Below are positions 1 through 13,696 of a stretch of 64,000 nt of DNA, one piece after another. The stretch's first letter is position 1, and the number at the start of each line of letters is the position of its first letter. The notes beneath the pieces are model-generated. The model was not told where the DNA came from. It saw only the letters and a program-made list of their open reading frames with translations, and searched no databases. Both the position numbers and the translations under genes were made by a program. Origin of the DNA: Lenzites betulinus (taxonomy: Eukaryota > Basidiomycota > Agaricomycetes > Polyporales > Polyporaceae); assembly GCA_022264855.1 (NCBI GenBank), contig JABYQU010000011.1, forward strand, positions 372,001 through 436,000, written 5' to 3'.

Positions 1-830
1 GACGAACTCGTGCAGCTCCCCTACCTCGACGCTGTATGTCGGGAGACTCTGCGCGTGTATGTCTAGCTTCTGTCTTCTCTAATTCATTCTGTGCTAGGAA
101 AGCTAACATTTGCGCACAGGTACTCACCGGTTGGTGGGCTCGGGCGGGTGTACGCTGCTCGCCATCTTCTCCGAGTCTCTCGTTGACTTAATCTCTGCTC
201 ATAGCGCCCGCAAGGACACGACCCTACCGCTCTCCACGCCCGTTCGCTGCTACGACGGGACTCTCATTGATTCTGTTCCTATCAAAAGGGGGACAGCGAT
301 ATTCGCAGATTTCCGGTCCTGCAACACCAACAAGGAGCTCTGGGGCCCGGATGCGCGCGAGTGGAAGCCGGAACGGTGGCTCAGTCCGCTCCCGAGCGCG
401 CTAGAGGACGCCCGCATCCCCGGGGTGTACTCTAACTTGTGAGTCCTTCTCGAAGCTGAATCTATTATATGTTGTGTCTGCTTGCTGACCGACAAGTCGA
501 ACAGGATGTCGTTCAGTGGCGGTAGCAGAGCGTGCATGTATGTCATGGTTTCCTTTCCTGTCGAACGGTTCCTGATAGAATACTTTACAGCGGCTTCAAG
601 TTCTCCGAACTCGAGATGAGTGCGTTGGGCAACATTATTCCTTACTGGATAGTGTCCACAACTAACCCGCTCATCTGTGCTCAGAGGTCGTGCTGTCGAT
701 ACTCATTCCCGCCTTCAGCTTCGAGCTGACGGACAAGCCTGTCACCTGGAATGCCTCCGCTGTTTCCTACCCGTCCGTGGAAGGTGCCAAGGCGTCGCTG
801 CCCCTTCTTGTTACCCGGATCAGGGCTTGA
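1..830 (+). CDS. Cytochrome P450, C-terminal part (cut by window edge)
   Basis: The last six exons of a P450 monooxygenase, read as 1-56, 120-149, 205-438, 505-537, 591-619 and 685-830, all joined at GT/AG introns of 53-76 bp. The visible part starts in the K helix with the ETLR motif (ExxR). It continues through the region before the heme (a PERW-type motif in WKPERWL) and the heme loop FSGGSRACIG, which matches FxxGxRxCxG with the cysteine heme ligand. It ends at a TGA at 828-830. P450s of this kind are ER-anchored, heme-thiolate enzymes that use NADPH-P450 reductase; the substrate cannot be read from this part. The N-terminal anchor and I helix lie outside the window. All key residues of the visible part are present, so the gene looks intact. 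The CYP family is not assigned. Confidence 0.93.
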
Positions 831-1962
831 GCAGTGCTGGGTCTTGAGACGGGATGAGGAGGTGGCGAACAGCGCTCACTCACCAAATTGCGAGGAACTT
901 TTCTGCTTGTGCTTTGTGGTCTCAAACTCGTCCCCCTTGTTGAGCTTAGTCCGTGTTGCGAGACTCTGTCGTTGATAGTACATATAGCGGGCCATAGACC
1001 AGGCTTCCGCAGAAAGTTACCCACACTCGGTGGTACCCAACATGAAGCAATAGCTGGCAATGGTGATAGTAACCCAGTCAAACAGAAGTCGGGGTCCTCG
1101 CTGGCAGGCTCTTGTTTTCGGCGGACCCTGGACACTTATCTGGCGTCTCTCTCTCTCACTCCCACCACCACCTCATGCTCCAAACTCGAGGCGGTCTTAT
1201 CTATAGGTTCTACCTTGTATGAATATACACTGGTCTCTGGCTGATGTCTCACCCATTGCAAAACCGAGGTTTGGACGATGTCAACTGGTTTAGCGGCAGG
1301 TCTCTCCCAAAATTTTGGTGTCCAAAAACTCCGGATGCTTTCCCTCGGTCAAAGCACCGCTTGAGAACACTACCGAAGCCGAAAGGCACTATCAAGCTCA
1401 CGGTGTGTTCATCATGTCCGCATCCGCACGCCACACCAAGCGCCGTCGCATGCCCGGTGTTACGCTGCGCTTGGAGTGGCCCACTGTGTTATATCGAATG
1501 CCTTCATAATAGTTGTTGTTTCAATACGAGATGCCATCTGACCTGGGGTAAGAAGCATGCGCAGGAGACTTCCCAGGTTCCACCACCTGCGCGCTCGCAA
1601 ACGTGGCGAGTTCCACCCTCGGAGATGCACCCTCGGAGCGACGGAACGGATGCTGTCGCCCACGGGATTTCATTTCGAGCTTCTCGCCCTCATATCGGCC
1701 TTCTCGAGCTTTCCTCGCGTTCGCATTTTCCGATTCCGGTGTGGCGCGAGGCACCAAGCCTCGAGGGTCCGGACGCTAATCCAGGCCTCATTGCAGACGC
1801 GTGTCGATCCGCGCGTTCCGCAACACTGCAGAGGCATGTTCTCCGCCCTCGCCATGTCCTGTTATAAGCTGCCTATCGCACAGATGGGCCCCGATCCCTT
1901 CCACCATCTGCGATACCATCCCCCCTTCTTTCCCCCGCCTTTTCTTCTTCGCCTTTTCAGCC
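831..1962. other. Intergenic stretch, nothing recognised
   Basis: No reading frame here has family-like sequence or a plausible intron chain. Short frames on both strands look like chance openings in GC-rich DNA. The last 100 bases are pyrimidine-rich and probably hold the promoter and leader of the gene starting at 1963. Confidence 0.5.
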
Positions 1963-3597
1963 ATGGGTGTCGGCGACCTTGAGAGCCCCCGCAGCCCCGC
2001 AGAGATGTCCGCGCAGGAGCGCAATGCTTTGCCGCAGTACGGCTTCGGAGCGGAGGTCGCCTTCGAGCAGCTCGTCGACAGTAACCCATTTCTTTTTCGA
2101 GTCCACACCCCGAAGGACCCATCCCCGTTTTACGACAACACCGAGCCTTACTTTGTCGGCGCGGTATTCGCTGACAATGTCTCTGGATCTGCCTTCCGGA
2201 GCGCAAGCCTGTCGCCCTACCGAACGCCGGCTAAATACACGTATGCGGACGTCTCCCGCCATATGGACTGGACTACGAGGGCCACATCGCCATTCGTCTC
2301 GACATCGTTCAGCTTCGCGTGGGCGGTCTGGGAAGCTACCCGCCGATACCACCACGGCATGAAGCACTCGGTCGAGATCGCCGTCATCGACGCAAAGGCG
2401 TTGGTAGGCCGCGCAGTGACAGCAGTCGAGCTCCTAAGAGAAGGTGCTCCTAAAGAGTAAGCAGATAATTCTCCCTCACTGCCCCCCATCACTCACCTGA
2501 GTCTCCCTAGTCGCCATGTTGACCACTGGAAGTGGTACAGGTACGGCCTAGAGGCGCAGGACGTCCTCGTATACGGCTACATCCCGGGCACCGCTGTGCT
2601 CTCCTCCGTCCCGCTTACCCAGATCCTCTCCAAGCTCCCGACGTACATGCTCAACCCCGAGCCGTCCATCCTCAAGGACACCGCGATCAGCCGCGTGGCG
2701 TGGCCTTACGACCACAAGAAGCACACCTACAAGGCTTTCTGCCAAGACATGTCCGACCGCTTCTTGCGACTCCCCCTGGACCGACGTACGCGCGACACCT
2801 CCGTCGGCGCAGTCCGTCTCGCCATCGCGCTCCTCCGCCCCTGGTTCCACCGGCTCGCAAGGGAGGATTTCACCGCGTGTACAGCGCTGGCAACGGAGCT
2901 CGCGCTCAGCGTCGCGCGCTGGCCGGGGCTGTGGTGGGTGCGCGAGCACCCCGAACTACGCGACCTCGTGCGCTGCCTCGTGCACATCGTCGGCGAGGAG
3001 GCGCGCGAAGCGAGCCGCACACAGGCGCTCGCGGACGCGACGCGCATGCAGGACATCGTCGGGGGCCTCGAGCACCTCGCGCGCTCGTACCACGTCCGCG
3101 GGAGCGCGCATCTCGTCCGGGATGACGGCGTGCTCTCGACGCCGCCGGTGTCGTCGACGGCGTCCGTCGCGGACGAGGAGGAGGCGAAGGCGGATCGCGA
3201 GCCGGTCTTCGGCGTCTACCCTGCGGATAGCGCGAAGGGGAAGACGAAGGTCACCGAGATTCTGCCCCCTGCTCCGACGGCGCTTCCCGAAGCTGAGGCG
3301 GCTTCTATCATTGCGGAGGATGCTGCCCCAGAAGCGATCATCGTGAAGCCCGCCGCAGACTCCCCGTCGCCCGCCTCATCCACATCCGAGAAGGACACCC
3401 CCGCGTCGACGTCCCCACCCTCCCTCAGCTCGACGGTGACGCGCATCCTGTTTGGCCCGCGCTTTGACGAAGAATCGTCGAACGAGTACTACGCGCGCAC
3501 GGCATCCGCGCTCCTCACCGGGTTCTTCACGGGCGCGTTTGTCGCGCTGTGTGTCGTCGCGCAACACCGGCGCGAGATCTCTAACCACTTCTCGTGA
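1963..3597 (+). CDS. DUF7587-like protein with C-terminal membrane anchor
   Basis: Two exons, 1963-2456 and 2511-3597, give 526 residues. The start is the ATG in a CCATGG context directly after a pyrimidine-rich stretch. The N-terminal half (about residues 40-210) resembles basidiomycete DUF7587-type domains: a strand with LFRVHTP (Arg46), a later SPFVSTSFSFAWA segment (STS at 113-115), then a strand-rich part ending near GYIPGTAVL. An Arg on one strand and an STS motif on a second is the pattern of the ADP-ribosyltransferase fold, but I see no clear catalytic glutamate, so enzymatic activity is only a guess. Residues 380-480 are low-complexity Ala/Pro/Ser/Glu. Near residues 497-514 a hydrophobic run (LLTGFFTGAFVALCVV) followed by a basic tail suggests a tail anchor. 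The function is unknown. Confidence 0.75.
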
Positions 3598-4507
3598 AGG
3601 GAGAGCGTGTGTCCGCGGCGGGCCCGCTTGCTCGCCCCCTTCCCCTTCCCCTCTCCATCGCTTCTCTCTGGTTCCTCTCCTCTGGTAGATTGGTAACACT
3701 GTATTGTCAGCGCCGGCCGGCGATCGTGCTAGTGTTGCAGGCGGAGCGCGCCGTCAGCAGTAGTGCGGGCGGTGGTTCTGCGGGTGCTTAGCATAACTTA
3801 TTCTCTTCGTGTTTGCCTTTCCTTATTCGCTGTTTTTGATGTTGTAGCACTAGTCTGAGACGCATTGCTGTTGTACTACTACCACCGCATCCTCCTATGC
3901 CTTATGGATGATATGCAATATATGCACCCTTCGCATCTCAGATATCTCCGTCTGCCAACCTGAGCCACTGCCAGTGACCGTGGCGTGAAGGTGTTGTGAG
4001 AATCAGCGATCCAAGAGAAACTGGGGCATCTATGCACGAACGGTCACCGTGTGGGTGCATGTCCATCTGGCCAAGCAGCTCGCACACTCCACCCACATAG
4101 CATTTGGAGTACAAGGAGGAACTTCGGCAAGTCCGGCCCCCGAGCTGGGTCCAGTTTTCCAACCCACCACAATTGGCCCCGAGGACGCAGTGCCTGAGCG
4201 CCCCTAGTGTAGTGCTCACCCTCGCCACGCCAAGCCAACTGTAGTGAGTCAATTCAGCCCATTCAGATCCAGCTAAAGCTATTTACATTGGGTACACATC
4301 CCCTGATCACAGACACATATGGACACACAACCTCGCTCGCGAGGCACACCGAAGGATACACAACCTGGAAAGAGGAAAAAAAGGGAAAAGCCGTTAAGGC
4401 TCGCGAAACGCATCTAAGGACTAAGCGATATTCGAGAACGCAAGCTCGAGCTTGCGCGAGACCGTGCCGTGTTTATGGTTACCTGAGTGAATCGGCGTCC
4501 CCCTTGC
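3598..4507. other. Region between convergent genes, nothing recognised
   Basis: This stretch separates the 3' ends of the DUF7587-like gene (plus) and the peroxidase gene (minus). It should hold both 3' untranslated regions. No coding exon, RNA gene or repeat could be supported. Confidence 0.5.
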
Positions 4508-5972
<1,465 letters not shown>

Positions 5973-6050
5973 AGCTAATTGACCGATGAGCGGTGAACAG
6001 GAGAGTGGAGGAGAGTTCTCTGAAGATTCTCCCGAGCAACCGCGCTGGCT

Positions 6051-6056
6051 TTTATA
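6051..6056 (-). promoter_or_regulatory. TATA box of the peroxidase gene
   Basis: TATAAA on the minus strand, 79 bases before the peroxidase ATG at 5972, in the context GAGTATAAAAGCC. Position and sequence suit a strongly inducible fungal gene. The assignment is by position only. Confidence 0.6.
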
Positions 6057-9021
6057 CTCGAAGAGACACCTGCAGCGAGTTCTTCTGGTCTTTGTCTTTG
6101 AGGTAGTGAGCATAATTGCCGCATAGGTTAGGGAGTAACATGTCGGGACCAGACCAATCGCAGCTCAAGGATATCGTCAACACTGCGAGTACGCCGTCGG
6201 CAGCAACCATACGCAACGCACTCGCGCGGGAGCGTCCGGCGCGTCGGCGTGTGGTTCTCCTCCTTGTATGCGTCCAATAACATCGCGACGTCGGGCGCGA
6301 GGACAGTATTTTCCATCGGTAGTAAACCCACTCGTGTGCTCCGGGATGCATCGTTGCCGTAACGCACTGAGAAAGGTGAAGCTTTAGAAGTTCGCAGTGT
6401 TAGCAGGAGCCGGAATTTTCTCAGTCATTTTCTCAGAATTAAAGTGACGGACCTTCTGGCCGACACGGCGACAGTCGCAAAAACTCTTGGCAATGCACCA
6501 AACGAGTGCATTCTGTCGCAGTGCCTCTCGATACGAGTCTTGCGGTGCTCGGACGACAGGGCTACCGCATGGATCCTAGCACGGTTCACATACGCCGCGA
6601 CTGTCAGCGTGGTGTCGAGTGCACCAGGGATGTGGGCACTATCGCTAAGAGACGTTGTGCAAGGATGTGTAAGCAGTGCACTGTGCAGTCCCAGCTGCCG
6701 GTTACCCACCAAAACATGACAGAAAACCCAGTATTTTGGTAGCACAAGGTAACCGAGTGATCCGTCTGTGAACTTAGAGTGACCGTGGTTAGCACGGGAT
6801 ACTGGTGTAAGTGGACGGACTGACAGACATACGGCCATTCTGTGGGTAAGAAAAGTGGTGGTGGTCATCCTTATATGATTGATTCGTGCTCTGTGCTCTG
6901 TGACAATAGTCAGGGGACAAGAGCCATTCTAAAGCCACTTGGCTTGCACATCGTCACAGGACCATAGACCAGGCATGAGACAGATAGGTTTGAGCGTTTG
7001 CAGACGATGCATACTTAGCCCTCTCGGCGGACACATGTCCTGCACGGCATAGGTGAAGGTGATCTGGACGATGACTTGAAGAGTCCACTGCGCCATGTCG
7101 AATACTCACAAAGCGTTTGGTCCGTCTTGGCATGGTGTCCGATAATGGGATGATTCCCACAAAGGGTGGACCGTGGATATTAGCGGCGCTCGACAGCATA
7201 CATTCGTGAGCAGAATTCGCTCTGAGGGAATGAGCTTCTGTGAATGAATCAGCCTATAGTCAGTGATGTTTATTCGACATCCATTCACTATAGACCGACA
7301 ATCGTCGTGAGTTCGCGCGTTCCACGGCCAAAATACTGTCCATTGAAACGTAACAACACAACAGAGTGCCATGCTGTAGTGGTAGAGTCTAACAGCCACG
7401 GATCTTAAGCTTGGTGGCACAGAAGGAGCCTGGAAAGCACAATACTCACCCTCCAACACAACCATCCCAAGCCCACATAACGGATATTTCAGGTCGTGTG
7501 TTTTCTTCGAGTCAGGGACGCACTGTGAGTACGGGACGTCAAGGACATGACCACAGCAACTCAGGCTCTCAGCCCGTCGACCCACAGAGTAAAACCACCA
7601 CTTCCCACACCATGCAGGAGGGCGAGCATGGCCCTGCCCGGGAGGCCGGTAAGCGGCCAGCATCGTGACGCTTGGAACAACCACAAATCAACCACATATT
7701 GCGGTGACGCTCCATACGCGATGATTTGGCGCACGCATATTTTTAGAGACATGCTGTGGGTCGGTTAGATGAGAATGCCATGGAGGAACATCGCTGAATA
7801 CTCGCGTTTCAAAGACTTATAGCTTGGGTCGTATATGTCCACCGAGTCCTTCATCTAAGGTCTTGGCGTTTCTCGCGGTACACCATTGCCGAAACGTCAG
7901 GAACTTCGAAGAGCCGTGACTATGGATCCGGATACACGTGCGGTATGCCATCTTGTGGCCTTACCTTTGTCGAGCCGTGGAACATTAATGCCGGCGCCGG
8001 GAGATTGTGGTGGCTCAGGCTGCTCAGCTAGCCATAGTCAACCCCGCCGGTAATCATCGGAGATTCAAAGACACCCACAACTGCTTACTCAAGATCAATC
8101 GGAGCTTCATCTATCAGCTTTCTCCGAAAGTACTAGTACTTGCAGTGGCTCTTTTGTCTCCCCTATAGGCAGACGATGTGTGATCTCTACATGTCCCTCT
8201 GCATTCGACATATACACCGATACATGCTACCAGCGGTTCCCTCCAAACTGTAAAGCCCCATGATATGAACAGATGCGTCTATGCGGTGGGTTGCGTACAA
8301 GTGCATGTTGGTATACCGCAGATGGTGTCAGCGGAATGCGCTCCTCCAAGACCATCCGGCTATCACCTGTGGTACCGTCCGGTTTAGCTGTCTGATGTAT
8401 ACTGCTGAAACAACAGCTATAATCAAGTCATCCTCAAGGCCATGCCAGCGCAAAAACCACCAAGGGGAGGCATCATATCGTCCTGTACCTCCTCGAAGTG
8501 CTAGCGGGCGTATTTCGTTTATGCCGTCCGCACATCTCTTCAGCTTCAAGCACCGAGCACCAATTCCCACCGCTCACACTTCCTCATGGCACGAAGGATC
8601 AGCCCCGCGGCATCGTCTGGTATCGCTCAGGCGCTTCAAAGTCTATGCGCAAGATCCTGTGTCTGCCTACCAAACGCAAGCTCATTCGCGCCGCCTGTCC
8701 TGATTTATACACTAGGCACAACCTCTTTACATTATAGATTAGCAGTGCTGGTCGTGAACCTGTCGCCGAGGCTGCGCGATCAGGGCCACACTAGTAAAGT
8801 GATCTGGATCATGCGGTCCGCGGATGCGCCTTCCCCGGCCCCGGCGAGGTTCGTCAGCCTGTCTTTAAATACCTCCCCTGCTCCGAGTTGACACCCTTGC
8901 CATCTTCAGACCGACAGAAGCATCGACGCGCCAGCGCAAGCCTTGTCATCAGACCACCGGGTGCATCAGTTATAAACGGTCGTAGGGGACCGACGCAGCC
9001 TACGCACCTAACGGCGCTACC
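6057..9021. other. 3 kb intergenic stretch, nothing recognised
   Basis: Upstream DNA of the divergent peroxidase and alpha/beta-hydrolase genes. Frames on both strands are short, have no family-like sequence and cannot be joined into a gene. I saw no terminal repeats or tRNA-like structures. Confidence 0.5.
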
Positions 9022-11285
9022 ATGTTACGCACGAACATGTACACGGCTCTCCTCACTTCGGCTCTGTTACTCGGGCGCGTCTATGCAGCCTTCACGCCAG
9101 TGAACTCCACACTGTACACGGTTGGCCAGATTCAATGGTCGAACTGCACTGGCGACGGCATCGTTCCCGGTGCAGAGTGTGGGTTTGTCATGTAAGTAAC
9201 TCACTTGTTACGACGGTACACAGACTAACAGAGCACAATCAGCGTTCCCTTGGACTACTTCAATGCCAGCGCGGGGGTGGCGAAGGTTGCCTTGGGACGA
9301 TACAACGCGACGAGCCCCAACAGGAAGGGCATTGTCCTGTTGAACCCCGGTGGACCAGGCGCGCCCGGCGTAAGTCTGGCAACAGAATCTGGACCAGACT
9401 TCCAACAATTGGTGAGTGCTACCACGACGCGCGTGTACGTTGATACCATAAGCCCCTTACACGTCGGGGCGGATGTAGGTCGGAGAAGAATATGACATCA
9501 TCGGCTTCGACCCGCGCGGAATTGGCCAAACCGAGTAGGTCTACTTCCGCGTTATCGCGTTCCTGACGACGAACTGACAAAAGGATCTAGGCCATCCACG
9601 CAGTGTTACTCAAGTGCCGACGCCCGCCAGGCGTTCATTGCCAATACTGTGCTCGACCGTGGCTACGACGTAGCTCCGGACGTGGAGGACCCCTTCAACC
9701 GTTATCATCTCATCCAAACCCAGCGCGATGCGGACGGGCTGTACAAATCCCAGTTTGAAATCTGTGGTGCGACGATGGGCGACGGCCTCCGTTACATGGG
9801 GACAAGCACTGTCGTGCGCGACATTGACTTCATCACGAAGTTGCTTGAAGGCGAAGAGACGTTGATGTAAGATTTGTTCTGCGGGGTGTGTGCTCTGAAG
9901 ACTCACACAGCACGCAGCAACTTCTACGGCCTTTCCTATGGCTCGGCCATTGGCCAATACCTCGTCAATATGTAAGCAGCGGGAGCAGGGTCTGTATGAG
10001 CCAATCTAATTCATTCCAGGATGCCAGACCGTGTTGGACATGTCGTTATCGACGGTATACTCGACGCTGTGGAGTGGTCTTGTGAGTACATGGTTGACAC
10101 CTGTGCCTGAACGGTAGGCTTAACGCATGATTCATCAGCTGTACCATCCTACAAGTGGGAGCGTCAATGGCAGGTTGATACGGATGACGTGTACAAACTG
10201 TTCATGTCCGAGTGCGCCAAGGTCAGCGTAACGACACCTGATATCTTCCTCAGCTAATGATGTCTATGGTGCAGGCGGGTCCCTCGCAATGTGCACTGGC
10301 TAAGTACGCCAATGATACTGGCGAAACGGTTTTAGCACGCGTAGAACAGTTTGTGAACGATTTGTACTACGAGCCACTGGCTGTTCCGAACGCCACGCTG
10401 TCTGGAATTTTGACCAATGGCCGTGCCCGTCGTACGTCGTCCTCTGTGCTCTTCCATGTCATCGATTCATCTCTCACTCCCGTGTTCAGTGTACCTCCTA
10501 GGCGCTCTCATATCTCCTACGTCATGGCCGGACGCCGCACAGGCGGTCGCACAGGCCATCGACGGCGACGGCACAGCGATCCTGAATGCGGTGAACGAAA
10601 AGGACAACACCGACCTCCAGCGTTCCGCCGTGTCATGCAATGACCAGAATCCTTTCGCACCCCCCACGGCGCAGCAGGTCATCGACGAGCAGCTGTACGA
10701 CCTCGCGCACGTCACGCGCTTCTCACTGTCGGTTGTGACATCAGAGCCGGACGCGGGGTGCCAGTTTTGGCCCGTGACGCCCCCCGAACGGTTCCTAGGG
10801 CCGTGGAATAACACGCTGAAGAACCCTATGCTCGTGATCAGCAACAGCGTGAGCATTTCCTGGTAAACGTATCGAAAAGGACTGATACGTACTCTATCGG
10901 TACGCAGCTGGACCCCGCCACTCCTCTGAAGAGCGGGCAGCTCGCACAGGAAAGACAAGGCAACGCATCCGCGCGCTTGCTTGTACAGAACGGCCCAGGG
11001 GTGAGTAGTCGATTGGCCATCTGAAAGGACATTTTGGTCATGAACGGCTAATGCTCGAACCTTCTACAGCACACGTCGCTCGCGCTCCCCTCGCTTTGCA
11101 AAGCCCAAGTCCTGCAAGCATACTTCGCAAATGACACGCTTCCCGCCGTGGGTACAGTCTGCCAGGTGGACGCATCACCGTTCCCGGACCCTGCCAACGC
11201 CACCAGCATCTCGCGGAGAGAGTCACCAGAGGAGCAGAAGGCGTTGGATAGCCTACAGCGTCTGACCAAGGTTCTCTATGGCTGA
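9022..11285 (+). CDS. Secreted TAP-type alpha/beta hydrolase (peptidase family S33-like)
   Basis: Eleven exons: 9022-9191, 9243-9411, 9479-9534, 9591-9866, 9918-9971, 10020-10081, 10139-10221, 10275-10431, 10490-10848, 10908-11000 and 11070-11285. They give 564 residues. A hydrophobic signal peptide covers about residues 1-22. The oxyanion segment NPGGPGAPG and the strand IIGFDPRGIG are typical of the proline iminopeptidase / tripeptidyl aminopeptidase group. The nucleophile is Ser230 in GLSYG, followed by Asp464 in LDPATP and His494 in GPGHTS of the C-terminal TAP-like domain, so the triad is complete. Several NxT/S sites suit a secreted glycoprotein. Likely role: release of short peptides from the N-terminus of extracellular substrates. 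An esterase role cannot be excluded from sequence. Confidence 0.9.
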
Positions 11286-11394
11286 GATGGGTGGTCGTTA
11301 GTAAAGCCTTGGGTCTGGCGTTGGCTTCATCCCATATACCTTTTCTGTACGTTGCATATAGCATTTATTGACACATCCCGCCGCTATCGCGCCT

Positions 11395-11543
11395 CGAATT
11401 CTCAGTCCTTGGCACGCGAAGACTCGTCAGAGTCTCCTGGGATTAGGCATACTCGGGAGCCGCCCCGGCACGCGCGCGTTCGAGAACACGTGCGCGTCTG
11501 GGGGGCGACGCCCAACGATGCATTTCCGGGCCGAAACGCTACA
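11395..11543. repeat. 149-bp direct repeat, copy 1
   Basis: Runs from CGAATTCTCAGTCC to GAAACGCTACA and is matched almost base for base by 11961-12109 (one visible change, CTCGTC versus TTGTC near the start). The copies lie 417 bp apart, just downstream of a tyrosine recombinase gene. They may be the split direct repeats of a tyrosine-recombinase element. Confidence 0.85.
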
Positions 11544-11960
11544 CCGGAAACGAGTGTGTACTACATGTAAATGTTCTCTAAATATTTGTAAAAAGGGAAG
11601 GGATGGTGGGTGACAAAAAATGCTCTGGCAGCGACGAGGAGTGCGTCAGGATATGCCCGACGACTCGAGAAAGGATGGTTGACCCGCGCGGGGTACGAAG
11701 CCACTTACCTGGCAGCGACGAGGAGATGGTGCGGTAAAGGGAACCGTTTCCGCGGCTGCCGGGTAGTGAGTCCTCTGCGCGGCACACAAACGCCGGGACG
11801 GCGCCCAGCAAGGCAACTGGGCGCGGCTCGCTGCCGGGGCGCGAGACGATTGGTAAGGACCGGCGCCTGGGTAGGGCGTCCAGGTGCGGCTCGCTGCCTA
11901 GTGCGGCGCGAGACGGGCGTCCTTCCAATTCGACTTGTGTAAACATTATTTTAAACTCGA

Positions 11961-12109
11961 CGAATTCTCAGTCCTTGGCACGCGAAGACTTGTCAGAGTC
12001 TCCTGGGATTAGGCATACTCGGGAGCCGCCCCGGCACGCGCGCGTTCGAGAACACGTGCGCGTCTGGGGGGCGACGCCCAACGATGCATTTCCGGGCCGA
12101 AACGCTACA
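11961..12109. repeat. 149-bp direct repeat, copy 2
   Basis: Same orientation and same length as 11395-11543, and 80 bp beyond the stop codon of the recombinase gene. The spacer between copies contains further short duplications, for example TGGCAGCGACGAGGAG at about 11624 and 11709. Confidence 0.85.
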
Positions 12110-12188
12110 AGTCTAAATAGAAATAAGATAGATTGAGTCACAAGATGGTGAAGAACGGAAAGGAATAGCGCTGTTGCGCGTGGTAGTT

Positions 12189-12969
12189 TTATGGTGCCTG
12201 CGGAGGCGCCGCGCCGTCGTGGAGGGAACGGCCGTCGCAGAGCATGGCGCTGAGCAACGCGGGGTGTTTGCGAATGTAGACCATCCACGCTTCGGAAGAC
12301 CAACGTCCGAGGGCTTGGATAGTGGTCGGCGCGACGCCAGCTGCGGCGAGGGACGTAGCGCCTCCGGCTCGCATGGAGTGGCCGGCGATGTCGCGGGGGA
12401 AGATGGCGCGGAGACGACGCATGAACCACGCGCGCGTGGGCACGGTTCCGGCGGAGCGCAGCCAAAGCTCGGGCCGGAGAGGGAACGCGTCGTCGCGTAG
12501 TTTGAGGTAGGCGCAGAAAAGATGATGCGGGTTGGGTTCGAGGGCAGAGCGTTTGATGAGTACGCGATTGCCCTCGAAGAAGGCGTCGGCCTTGTGCGCG
12601 GGGAGTAGATATTCGAAATGATGGGGTCCGACGCGGACTGTGCCTCGCATGCTGAGTTTGCGATACGATTGGAGGTCGCGGTTGTCAGGCCAGACGAGCT
12701 CGCCCAGTCGAAGGAGAGCATGGAACCCGGTGATGAGCAGTGTGAGGAACAGAGTGTCGTCGTGGGAGGGGTTCGCGCCAAACGAGGCGACCGCGCGAAG
12801 CAGTTCGTCTCTGGATAGGGCGCGCTTGCGGACCACGGCTTTGCTGCGCAAACGCTTGAAGCCTTTGATGGTACGTGAGACTAGAGGGGACGCGCGCGCG
12901 GCGCGGACGGCGGGATAGAATGTCTCCAACTCGCTGCAGATGCCGGATAGGTACGAGTCGACCGACCGT
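12189..12969 (-). pseudogene. Tyrosine recombinase remnant (Crypton/DIRS type), 5' truncated
   Basis: An open minus-strand frame of about 260 codons ends at 12189. It carries the catalytic set of tyrosine recombinases: the first Arg in ALLRLGEL, the HxxR box in GHSMRAGGAT, then GRWSSEAW and the nucleophile Tyr in VYIRKHP. Sequences of this type belong to fungal Crypton and DIRS/Ngaro-like elements and cut and rejoin DNA through a 3'-phosphotyrosine. The 5' end is lost: the frame runs straight into an LTR whose first base is 12970, so the N-terminal core-binding region and start codon are missing. The catalytic part itself has no stop. No reverse transcriptase that would mark a DIRS element is next to it, so Crypton is slightly favoured. 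Confidence 0.8.
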
Positions 12970-13555
12970 TGATGCACTGGAACCTGCTATAACAGCAGGA
13001 TAGAGGGCGCGGCCGAGAGCCTAGGGGGCGAGGCCGGACGTAGTGCGGGGAGGGAAGGATAATGCCTACGAGTAAGGGCCGGTTTCCCTTCACTGGGCTT
13101 CCACGAAGCGTCGCAGGTCGCGGCCGTCCTGCTATCACAGAGGGAAGGTGGGTACGCGGTCCGCCGGTTCTATCGCAACCGGTCGCAGTGCCAGCAAATT
13201 GGTAAGGAGGCGTGGACGGGGCAGTCGCGATGGTCAGAGGAAGCCGTGATCGCAGTCACAAGTTCACGTCGCAGCTCGCGGTCGCAGTTCGCAGTTCGCA
13301 GTCGCAGTCGCAGTCGCAGTCGATACCAGGGCCGGTCTATGAGATCTGAGGGGTGGGGATTGCTTGCCTTCTGAAAACTACGAACTACGGAATATATACA
13401 TGGACGATACCGGGTCGCTCTCCCAAAGTCCGAGATCAGCCGGTTGCACGGCCAGACTCCTGCTGCGACCACGATCCTCAGGCGCCCGCGACTCAGCCTG
13501 TTACACCCGTGCCCAGCTGCACCGTCCCGGCCTCAGCGGACCGCAGGTCGCATCA
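12970..13555 (-). repeat. 3' LTR of left element (586 bp)
   Basis: Begins TGATGCACTGG and ends GGTCGCATCA on the plus strand, giving TG...CA ends. The right boundary is fixed by the adjoining polypurine tract, which matches the one next to 35476. The left boundary is where the recombinase frame is interrupted. Inside are short GTTCGCAGTTCGCAG and GTCGCA repeats like those, inverted, in the other LTRs. No partner LTR is present in the window. Confidence 0.75.
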
Positions 13556-13603
13556 TCTCCCCCTCACTGAGATCCCGACCGCCCTCGGTCGGCCATCGAT
13601 GCG
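13556..13603 (-). promoter_or_regulatory. 3' polypurine tract with hairpin, left element
   Basis: On the minus strand a hairpin (CGACCG / CGGTCG type, interrupted once) is followed by GATCTCAGTGAGGGGGAGA directly before the LTR. This is the expected plus-strand primer site. The same block stands before the LTR at 35476 and again inside pol at 19621. Confidence 0.7.
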
Positions 13604-13696
13604 ATCGCGTGATAGACCCTGCGATAAAGGTTACCATTTGCCTGCGGAGGCCCACCTATCCTTTTCGCTCTCTCTCCTATGCGCGGTATTGCCACC

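Noticed and set aside
7106..7684. 192-codon minus-strand frame upstream of the hydrolase gene
   Set aside because: Cys/His/Trp-rich, no family resemblance, cannot be extended through plausible introns.
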